Shown one piece after another: positions 55,340 to 64,000 of a stretch of DNA of 64,000 nucleotides. The first letter of the stretch is position 1, and every line of letters begins with the position of its first letter. The position numbers and the translations under genes are program-made. Under the pieces are notes generated by a model, which saw nothing but the letters and a program-made list of their open reading frames with translations, was not told the origin of the DNA and searched no databases. The stretch is from Abelmoschus esculentus. Lineage: Eukaryota; Streptophyta; Magnoliopsida; Malvales; Malvaceae. Location: the NCBI GenBank assembly GCA_035048815.1, contig JAUCBN010000016.1, forward strand, positions 8,052,501 to 8,116,500. Reading direction: 5' to 3'.

Positions 55340-56620
55340 TTAGGCGTAATATCTCTTAACTGAATCAGAATTCACCGGCTTGTTTAATTCTTATCCGTCC
55401 ATTTCAGTCAAGATCAATACGCCTCCGGAGAAAGCCTTTTTGACAACGTAAGGACCTTCCCAATTCGGCATCCATTTCCCTCGGAAATCTCACTGTATAG
55501 GCAAGATCTTTTTAAGTACTAGATCCCCCTTTCGGAATTCTCGCGGTCGAACTTTCTTATCATAAGCTCGAATCATCCGTTTCTGATACATTTGGCTATG
55601 ACAGATAGCTTTCAACCGCTTTTCTTCGATTAGATTCAACTGATCCAAACGAATCTGTATTCACTCTACATCATTCAGCTTCACCTCTGATAATACCTGA
55701 AGAGATGGGATTTCAACTTCTAGAGGTAACACGGCTTCAGTACCGTATACTAGGGAATATGGCGTTGCCCCGGTAGAAGTTCTTATCGAAGTTCGATACG
55801 CAAACAAGGCAAAAGGAAGTCTTTCATGCCAGTCTCTGTAGGTTGCAGTCATCTTTGATATGATCTTCTTAATGTTCTTATTTGCTGCCTCAACAGCTCC
55901 ATTCATCTTTGGTCGGTATGCCACAGAGTTATGATGAATTATTTTAAACTGCTCACAGGTTTCTGCTATCAATCTGTTGTTGAAATTGGTAGCATTATCC
56001 GTGATAATTCGCTCTGGTAGACCATACCGACAAATAATCTCTTTCTTCAAGAACTTGTAAACTGTTGTTCTTGTGATGTTAGTGTAAGAGACAGCTTCTA
56101 TCCACTTGGTGAAATAATCGATAGCCACCAGGATAAAGCGATGCCCATTTGAAGCCTTGGGGTGAATTTGCCCGATTACATTTAATCCCCAAACAGCAAA
56201 AGGCCAGGGCGAATTCATTGTATGTAATAGTACTGGCGGAGAGTTGATTTTATCTGCATAGATCTGGCATTTGTGACACTTTTTGGTATATTTTATGCAA
56301 TCCGACCAGTAGTATCCGTATCTCATTATTTTCCGTGCCATCGAGAAACCATTGGCATGCATACCACAAATTCCATCATGCACCTCTTCCAAAATACTTT
56401 TAGCCTCACGGGCATTGACATATCTTAACAACACTTGATCTCTGCTCTTTCTATACAAGACGTCGCCATCCAGTACATATGTAGCAGCCATTCTTCTGAT
56501 TATTCTCTTTTCAACGTCATTAGCTCCAAATGGGTAAGCTTGGAACTTAATGTATTGCAGAATATCAAAATACTAAGGATTACCGTCCTCTTCTTCCAAG
56601 TTGCAGCAATGAGCATATAT
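55340..56620 (-). pseudogene. El-10 integrase, catalytic Asp replaced
   Basis: Open from 56491 to 55661 and readable to a TAA at 55340-55342 across about two stops. Zinc-binding region: VHDGICGMHANG, then KCHKCQIYADKI. Core: the first catalytic Asp position reads WGLNVIGQIHP, with Asn where the family has Asp (GAT to AAT); the second is in ERIITDNATNF; the Glu is in KMNGAVEAANKNIKK. The C-terminal domain reads WMPNWEGPYVVKKAFSGGVL, a GPY/F motif. By known integrase chemistry the D-to-N change would abolish strand transfer. Confidence 0.88.
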
Positions 56621-56691
56621 TTCATAACTCTGCATCCGGATTAACATCATATCCTCCGGTCTATTTGTTTGGAATACTGAGGCTAGTGTAG

Positions 56692-57520
56692 CTAAGGCAT
56701 TGCCATTTGGTTGTCCTCTCTAGAAAGGTAAACAAACGCTATCTCTTCGAATTCCTCAATTAGCTCTAATATCAACTTTCGGTATTCTATTAACTTCGTG
56801 TCTTTGGTTTCCCATTCTCCACGTAGTTGATAAATAACTAATGTTGAGTCTTCGTATACCTTCAAGGCCTTTATCTTTCTTTCAATTGCAGCCTTTAAAC
56901 CCATGACACATGCTTCGTATTCAGCCATATTGTTAGTGCACAAGAATTCCAACTTGCTCGTGAGTGGGTAATGTACACCATCCGGAGATATCACAGTTCC
57001 GATTCCCCGACTGAAGGCATTGAATGCCCCATCGAAATATAATTTCCATTTTTCTATTTCTTCTTTTTCTTTAATGGAAATGGTCATTACATCCTCGTCA
57101 GGAAAATCAAAGTTTAGAGGCCCATAATCATCCTAGGCTTTACTCGCAAGAAAGTCAACTATGGCACTCCCTTTAATTGCCTTTTGGCTGACATATACTA
57201 TGTCAAATTCGGACAACAATATTTGCCATTGTGCTAACCTCCCGGTTAATGCAGGTTCTTCCATCAGAAACTTCAACGGATCGAGTTTCGAGATCAACCA
57301 CGTGGTGTGGTATAACAAATATTGCCTGAGTCGACGAGTAACCCAAACAAGTACACAACACATCTTTTGGATAAATGGGTATCGTGCATCGCATTCGGTA
57401 AATTTCATACTCAGCTAATAGATTGCTCTTTCTTTCTTTCAAGTATCATCGTGTTGCCCCAATACGTACCCCATGGAATTCTCGAACACCGCCAAGTAGA
57501 GGATTAATGGTCTCCCAGGA
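56692..57520 (-). pseudogene. El-10 RT connection and RNase H
   Basis: Frame from 57442/57408: AIYYLSMKFTECDARYPF-type segment (in two frames), then LLYHTTWLISKLDPLKFLME and GRLAQWQILLSEFDIVYVSQ. One stop after FLASKA (about 57133). RNase H: KLYFDGAFNAFSRGIG, NNMAEYEACVMGLKAAI, YEDSTLVIYQLRGEW and YLSREDNQMA, so the D, E, D and D positions are all present. It ends in a stop near 56692. Confidence 0.85.
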
Positions 57521-57530
57521 ACTGGCGTCA

Positions 57531-59372
57531 TCAATATTGGCGCGTTGGACAAATATTGTTTGATCTTGTCCAATGTTTCCTGACATTATCATTCCACTCG
57601 CTTGGGTTGTTCTTCCGAAGCAGTTTAAAAACGGGATTACATCTATCGATTAACTGAGAAATGAACCGAGACACGTAGTTCAATCTCCCAAGGAAGCCCC
57701 GAACCTCTTTCTGTGTTTTTGGAGGTGGCAAATTTTGAATTGCCTTGACCTTATCGGGATCGATTTCGATGCCCCTTTGACTGACAACAAAACCAAGTAG
57801 CTTGCCAGATGTAACCCCAAACGTACATTTATTAGGGTTAAGCTTCAGCTGATACTTTCGTAGCCTTTGGAACAACTTTGTCAAATCCTGCACATGTCCA
57901 TCTTTTATTTGGGACTTGACTATCATATCGTCCAAATAAAATTTGATTTCTTTGTGCATCATATCATGAAACAGTGTCACCATAGCTCTCTGGTATGTGG
58001 CCCCGGTATTCTTCAACCCAAAAGGCATGATTTTATAGCAGAACGTGCCCCACAATATGGTAAAAGTCATCTTTTCCATATCTTTCGGGTTCATTTTAAT
58101 CTGATTGTAACCCGAAAACCCATCCATGAAAGAGAACCACGAATGCCCCGAAGTGTTATCCACCAAAACATCTATATGGGGTAGAGGGAAATTGTCCTTC
58201 GGGCTTGCCCTTGCTTGCACATATGGCGTATCCGTGGAGACGGATGCAATGATGTCCTCTTCTTCCCCGACACACACGAGTTTCCCTTCTACTACGAACT
58301 TCAGCTTCTGGTGAAGTGATGACGGCACTGCCCCGGTGGAATAGATCCAAGGTCTGCCAAGTAAGCAATTGTAAGTGGGCTTAATATCCATTACCACAAA
58401 ATCTATGTTGTAGACAGATGGCCCAATCAATAACGATACTTCAATTCTTCCCAACACATCCCTTGTGGTCCCATCGAATGCTCTGACCACATTTTGATAG
58501 CTTTTCATGTGTGTAACATCTATGGGTAACCTTTGCAAAGTTGCCATAAGTAGCACGTTCAAAGCTGAACCATTGTCGATTAGAACTCCCAACACCACAT
58601 GACCCTTGCAATGGGTCGTGATGTTTAAAGCTTTGATAGACCCCATTCCACCATCAGGGATCTCATCATCAGTGAATGTTATATAATTGTCCACGGTGAT
58701 GTGGTTAACAATCCGGTCCAACTTATTCATTGATATGTCCTTCGGGACAAAAGTCTGGTTTAATACTTTCAATAGAGCTTCACGGTGCCCTTCGAAACTC
58801 AACAACAAATCAAGAATAGAAATTCTGGCAGGTTGCTTTTTCAACTGTTCCACGATATTGTACTCGTTGTGCTTCAGGAACCGCAAAAACTCATGCGCTT
58901 GTTCCTCGGTGATAGGCTCATTCATCTTCGGGATCGGGTCTATGAAAATCTTCTTCTTCTCGGTATGTTTAATTTGGTCCTCTTCCTTTTCTTGAGCCGG
59001 TGAGTAACATCTTCCGCTCCTTGTGAAATGAACTACCTCATTCACTGGCTCTTGTACTTCCACTTTCTCAATAGTTTCAGATTTTCCTGGCTGTACTTCC
59101 TCGATGGGCTTCAAGCTACTTGGCCAAGCCACACTCGTAGCGTAATTCCATGGAACCCTTTTTGTATCCTTAAATGGGAAGGGTGTCGGAGGGGTAATTA
59201 CTATGCGAGGAACATTTGTCAATCCAACTGGATTGTTGCCCCTTGGTCGAGTTGAGATGACTAGCGGCCTGTTTGCAATGTATTTTGGCCCAGTATTTTC
59301 AGACGTGCATACGTCCATCATTTTCTGGCCACCTTCCTTTGTAAAGAACTCCACCTCCTTATTGTCCATCAT
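57531..59372 (-). pseudogene. El-10 protease joined in frame to the RT core
   Basis: 613 open codons. The N-terminal part is the gag-protease linker (HFTRSGRCYSPAQEKEED). Protease at ~residues 240-370: active site VLIDNGSALNVL (DNGSA form), then DIKPTYNCLLGRPWI. At about residue 395 the frame passes directly into RASPKDNFPLPHIDVLVDN, so the linker after protease and the RT N-terminus (including the VDYRDLN motif) are missing. RT then continues: WSFMDGFSGYNQIKM-like, MPFGLKNTGATYQRAM, the catalytic YLDD, and LLGFVVSQRGIEIDPDKV. A frameshift near 57590 ends the frame. Confidence 0.88.
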
Positions 59373-59402
59373 CCCTTGTAACAGGTTTCTGAACTCACTA
59401 CA

Positions 59403-61177
59403 CTATTGAATTGTATGCCCGTGTTCTTGGTGGAACTCGCAATATAAGCCTACCTCGGTAGATTCTTTCATTTTCATCCCTTGGAAGACGAGTCCATTGT
59501 CAAATAGTTGTTGAAAAACCCACTTTAATGGTGATCGAATTTCCGACACACTCATTTTAACTTGCCTCGTTTGGTCCTCTTCAATTGCATTCACACCTCG
59601 ACCGCCATGATTCGGTAGTGGGTTTGTTGATACACTGGGTTCATCAAATTTCAAAACCCCGGCATTCATCATGTTCTGGACAATCCTCTTAAAGGCTGTG
59701 CAGTTCTCGATGCTATGTCCCTGAACTTTAGCATGGTATACACACTGGGCCTTCGGGTCATACCAGTGTGGATAAGGGGGTTTGAGTGGTATGATGAAAT
59801 ACGGGCGAATCATATCAACATCGTGTAGCTGAGTGTACAACTCAGCATACGTAACTGGGATGGGTGAGAAAGTCGGTCTTTCCCAATTTGAGTCTTTCTT
59901 GTTCGGTCCTTGCGAGCTGCCTGCTCCCATCCTTGGTTTGGAAATCGTCACGTTTCTCGGGGGTTCATACACGATAGCGTTATTTACCTCGTTGTCTTTC
60001 TTTTTAAAGTTCTTCTTGGAACTGTCCGATCCTTCAATTCTCACGCTTTTGATAGCTGCCTCCACCAACTCTCCGGTAGCAACTATTTGAGAGAAGCTCT
60101 GCATTGACGTACTAGTGAACAGACGTACATCGGCACCTTCAACGTTTCAACAAATATGTGGGTCATTTCTCTTTCAATCAACGGAGGCTGCACCTGAGAG
60201 ACCAGATCTCTCCATCTATGGGCATACTGTCGGAATGTTTCCTTAAACTTTTGCCCCATCTGTTGTAGCATAACTCTAGTGGGTCCCATCTCCGACACAC
60301 GCTTGTAATTTTCCATGAATGCGTGATATAGGTCCTTCTATGACTTTATATTCTCCCCACTGAGTTGTGTGTACCACCGGATAGCAGAACCCGTCAGGCT
60401 ATCTTGAAAGCAATGGATCAACAGCTTCTCATCCTTGCTAAAAGCGGCTATCTTCCGACAATACATCGTCATGTGGGCGCTTGGACGCGATGTCCCGTCA
60501 TACTTCTCGAAATCAGGCATTTTGAACTTCAATGGCAGGACCAAATCAGAAACTAAGCTGAGATCGAATGCATCGATGCTTTTATCAGCCGACCCTTGGG
60601 CTTGGATTTCTTGGATCTTTGCTTCAAGTGCCTTAAAGTGATCAACATACTTCTTCTCCATGTCTTGTCGCATCTTCTCCACTTCACTCATGAAGTTGAG
60701 ATCCGAGACTTCATCGACATTCGGAGTGAAGTCATCAACTTCCACGGGGTGACTCGTAGATGCCTCTACTAAGTTAAGCTACACTCTCCTTGGGGCTGAA
60801 TGCACTTCTGGTTGCCCCCTTATGTGAGTTACCGTATCTGCCTGTCCTTCAACTTCATCTGCCCCTCCCATCGATGCTTTGCCTTCCTCATCCTACTTCG
60901 GGCCCAACAGAGCGACTATTTGACTGATAATATCCGTCTAAATTTTGGTGAAGCCATCTTTCATGCCATTTTCTATTGCATCCAAGCGATTTGCAAATTC
61001 GGCATGATGATCCTCTAGTTTCTGTAGTCTTTCCTTCATTGCTAGCTTCTTAGTGTGCGAGCGCTCGAGTATGTGTATAGTATGTTTGCAATTTTTAAAA
61101 GTCACTGCCATAAAACCTTTATTATTAAACCTTATTTTAATCAATAATGTACATGATGAATGAATGCATGAATGCAT
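59403..61177 (-). pseudogene. El-10 gag, broken
   Basis: Minus frame with a coiled-coil start (LAMKERLQKLEDHHAEFANR), then VSDLNFMSEVEKMRQDMEKK, and the gag core: KFKMPDFEKYDGTSRPSAHM, SLTGSAIRWYTQL, RQYAHRWRDLVSQVQPPLIE. Stops near 60937, 60782 and 60338; frameshift near 60100. Downstream QIVATGELVEAAIKSVRIEG and two zinc-finger-like motifs: CVYHAKVQGHSIENC and CEFHQEHGHTIQ-stop-C (59403). The gag frame runs into the protease frame at 59372 behind that stop. Confidence 0.85.
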
Positions 61178-61263
61178 GAATGCAAGCGAGTATTAAATTC
61201 GAAAAACAATCTCTTAAAAATATTCGTTTGTCCAAAAAGGATTCACTACAAATTAAAGATAAT

Positions 61264-63391
61264 CTACAGAAAATTGTTGGCCCTAATCCCTAAATTGGTT
61301 AACTCATGTAGCAGGCGCACGATGGCTTCTTTGTGCTCTTGCTCGATATTCGGCTGTTTCTGAAGAGTTATAGCTTCTCTTGACAATATCTGTACGTAGG
61401 ACGCAATACTTCTGACTTGTTCCTTGAAGTTGACCAATTCACTGTTCTGACTCTGAATCGTACGCTGTGCTGCTTCATACTTCGTCTTCCACGCTTCTCC
61501 GGCATTTTGACACAAAGCTCCTTCAAAGTCGACTAACTTCTCTTGCAACTCTTGTACTTGGCCCTCGAGCGAGACAATCTTTTGTTGAAGCCCCTCCTTT
61601 TCCTCTTCCATCTTGGCCTTGTCTTCATTGTGATACTTGGCAACCAATTCTTCTAGCTGTGTTACCTGAGTTGTCAACTCACGGTTCTTCGCTGGCTTTT
61701 TGTCCGATGTCTTCCTAGCTTTGTAACTTTCTTCTCTCACTTAATGACATTTCCTTTCGTAAAGCCTCTTGTATTCCTCCTTTTCCCTTAACGCCTTGTC
61801 CAAGCGGTCAGAACTATCCCCGATGCTCCTGTTTTCACCTTCCCTTGGGTATTTCCTTTTACGCCCCTCGGATACTTCCTTTGCCTCTCTCAAATCTCGA
61901 TGCGGCCTTTCGATCTGATGTGTCATCTCTTTCTCTTTCCTCTCTTGCGTCTGCACCTGGTACTTGGTGAGGTTCAACTCCTGCGTAAGCTCGTAGATCC
62001 TCTTCTCTTATCTTTGAATATCTAAGTCCCGATCTTTCTTGAGCTTCTCTAATGCTGATGGTGCTTCTAGGGCTACCTTGCTTGAAGACGGTCCCTCATC
62101 CCTCGGTACTCCTCGGAAAACTTCATCATTCACCCTTTGCTCCCTCAATTCTTCATATCGGGCCATGACTTCGAACTCTCTATAAGGCTGAACTCCCCTA
62201 GGCGAATCCCAAGCTTTTACAGTCTGAGCTATCTTGGATCTATACCTTGCGCTTTGGTGTGAATAGCCGAAACTTGCCATCCCCGCTGTGGATGGTATGA
62301 ACTGTCTTGATCCAAACTGTCTTCAAACTAACAATGGGCAATAAGCCGTTCTACCCCATATACCCGCTAATGGGATCCAATTGCTGTCTCCGCACCGATA
62401 CTGAAAAAGTCATCCCCCTATTCAACCAGCAGGCTTTCCAAACGATGTCTGAATCTGTCAAATCCCGGAATAGATCGCTCCATTGGGCTTTGGTCTTCTT
62501 CTCCAAAACGGAGCTCTTTAGGTGCTCTTCGATGGGCGAGTAAGTAGTCCTGAACCTTAAGGCGCTATACGGGGAGCTCCAACAGTGGCCTCTGAACCAT
62601 ATCTCCAAAAACTGTGCACAACCCCAAAATATTCCTTCGCTGACCCTCTTACATGCGGTCAGTGATCTATAGGTCTCGGCTAGTATGGCGGGAACTAGAT
62701 TTACGCCTTTGAACAACCTCTCGAACAAACCAACTGTGGATGGGTCTATGTGCTCGGGAGTTCTGGGAAATAGCACCAACCCATAGATGCAAAGGGTGTA
62801 AATCCTTCTTGCTTTGGTGGGCTCTTCGCTGCTTACGGCTATCAAATCCTTGAAAACCTTCCAACTCACTCTTTGTCTTTCCTCGCTCACGTCTTTGTGG
62901 TCGTGACCTGTTACCTTTTGGTCCCAAAACTCTTTATCTTTGCTGGTGATCTGCATCAATTTCTTCTTGAACCCTGAAGTGCTGTTGGGTTTCACATATA
63001 TCCTATCGCTCTTTATCGCTGGACAATTGATCAGAACTTCATATTCCTCTAGTGTGGGCGTCATGTCGATCTTCCCAAAGGTAAAACAGTTGTAGGCGGG
63101 ATTCCAGAACTACATCATCACTATCATTAGGTGTCTGTCAACAGGAACCTTCGCTAACAAAGCAATGTCTCCAAACTTCTTCTTGAATTGCTCTCTCATG
63201 TCATCACCCCACTGTTCCCATATCTCTTGAACTTCGGAGAGGCAAGGACTCTGATTTGTGCTAATTCTGACATACCCTTTCAATGTTGAGACACTCCCTG
63301 ATGGTAAACTATCACCTTTCTCGTGCTGAACTGACTCGGACCATGTCCAGACTTCCGTATTATCTTCGCCTATAATGATCCCATTTGACAT
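61264..63391 (-). pseudogene. El-10 ORF1: plant mobile-like domain plus coiled coil
   Basis: ATG 63391 (MSNGIIIGEDNTEVW). A stop near 63108 and then TPTLEEYEVLINCPA, LILFPRTPEHIDP-like and LTACKRVSEGIFWGCAQFLE identify the ORF1 domain (database label DUF7745 as I recall) found upstream of gag in dicot Ogre/Tat elements. A frameshift near 62340 leads to ASFGYSHQSARYRSKIAQTV and a long charged coiled coil (61977-61264, e.g. LEGQVQELQEKLVDFEGAL), with stops at about 62008 and 61741. About 700 residues if intact. Function unknown. Confidence 0.8.
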
Positions 63392-64000
63392 TTTTGGATA
63401 CTTCTAACTTTACTGTTTTCCAAATTAATACCCATGCAAATGATATGCCAAGTAAAAATAAAATGCATAAAAGGACCAAAAAAACGAAAACAGAAAGAAA
63501 ATGTATTAGTAGGATAAATAAAAAGATAAAATAAAATAATAAAGAGGTGCTGAAAAAGTAACCATAAAGCAGTTCATAATGTAACAAAAAAGTAACCAAA
63601 GAACAGGATAAATTGCATAAAATAACCAGAGAGCAGGTTAAATTGCACAACATAACCAGAGAGCATGTTAATAGAGAAATCCTAAGTTTGGCGGCATTTC
63701 GGCAGCATACCGCCTTATCTTATGGTCCCTGTCTGGCTCTAGAAGGGGTAGGTTTCTACTCTATATGCGGTTTTTGGTCTAGACACTGGGTTCCCGAACT
63801 GTCGTTACCGTCTACTACGACGATAAGACATTGATTCAGTGGTATAGATCCCTTACAACGGAGGTGAAGACCCCACGATGCGTAAGGTTAGTATATCGGA
63901 AGCAGATAAAAATCCGAAACACGGAGCTGGAGAGTATCACGTCGGATAATATCTAACTCCCACTTAAGGGTAAAAGCTCGGGTCGAGAGCTTATGCATGA
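63392..64000 (-). other. El-10 leader before ORF1
   Basis: Non-coding between the off-window 5' LTR and ORF1. It holds a 30-bp tandem repeat (63560-63672) and ~330 bp of mixed sequence to the edge. No primer-binding site is visible, so the LTR boundary lies beyond 64000. Confidence 0.6.
63560..63672. repeat. 30-bp tandem repeat in El-10 leader
   Basis: The unit AACCAGAGAGCAGGTTAAAT plus TGCACAACAT starts at 63594, 63624 and 63654 (30-bp period), with a divergent unit at 63560 (34 bp away). Confidence 0.75.

Larger units (their letters stand above)
51156..64000 (-). mobile_element. El-10: Ogre/Tat-type Ty3/gypsy element inserted in El-9
   Basis: Minus-strand order: leader (64000-63392), ORF1 (63391-61264), gag (61177-59403), protease-RT (59372-57531), RNase H (about 57520-56692), integrase (about 56620-55340), a long 3' untranslated region with two tandem-repeat families, polypurine tract AAAGAGGGACAAC next to the LTR start TGTCAACACG (53993), and a 2.8 kb 3' LTR. 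An extra ORF upstream of gag, a very long LTR and tandem repeats before the 3' LTR are Ogre features. The 5' LTR lies outside the window. The coding region carries several stops, frameshifts and one large in-frame deletion. Confidence 0.9.

Noticed and set aside
63360..63653. 97-codon very hydrophobic minus-strand frame, membrane-protein-like
   Set aside because: Produced by A-rich low-complexity sequence in the El-10 leader; overlaps the ORF1 start in another frame.

Overview
This 64 kb window reads as repeat-rich plant nuclear DNA, almost certainly from a eudicot. I see no cellular gene, tRNA, rRNA or CRISPR array. The evidence is a set of plant LTR-retrotransposon lineages: Athila/Tat-type and Ogre-type Ty3/gypsy, a chromovirus-like Ty3/gypsy gag, and a Ty1/copia element. 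They carry plant primer-binding sites (tRNA-Asp type and initiator-Met type). The combination resembles what I know from Malvaceae such as cotton or Hibiscus, but that is only an impression. Nearly every reading frame is broken, so most coding entries are pseudogenes.

Layout, left to right. 1-2182: 3' part of an Athila-like element (El-1). 2183-3428: unclassified AT-rich sequence. 3429-10345: a structurally complete Athila-like element without pol (El-2), with target duplication GAAAT. 10570-26411: a three-deep nest. The outer layer is a chromovirus-like gag-protease element (El-3). El-4 (11505-23860, target duplication AACTC/AACCC) sits inside its gag gene. El-5 (14151-18500, target duplication GCGGC) sits inside the gag gene of El-4. 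26412-37640: a large AT-rich unit present in two and a part tandem copies, the middle one split by a copia element (El-6, 28794-34312). 37870-38425: a gypsy gag remnant. 38434-41331 and 41943-45302: related long LTRs placed head to head; the right one starts El-8. El-8 is interrupted at 48531 by El-9 (minus strand, same family as El-2), which is in turn interrupted at about 51156 by an Ogre/Tat element (El-10, minus strand) that runs off the right edge.

The unifying theme is loss of pol. El-1, El-2, El-4 and El-5 belong to one group of Athila-like elements with no reverse transcriptase. El-1 and El-4 share the same fusion of a protease domain to what looks like an integrase C-terminal tail. 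El-1, El-2 and El-4 carry a promoter-like leader and a separate gene of the plant 'putative transposon protein' (Transposase_32) type. El-2, El-4, El-5 and El-9 carry an array of 26-nt stem-loops (13 copies in all) whose arms co-vary, followed by a conserved hairpin next to the polypurine tract. The group looks like a parasite family that kept cis-acting RNA signals and an accessory gene while relying on partner elements for replication enzymes. The Ogre copy has its own in-frame deletion joining protease to the middle of RT, and a substituted catalytic Asp in integrase.

Limits: all family assignments come from reading motifs by eye. No alignment, HMM search or LTR divergence was computed.
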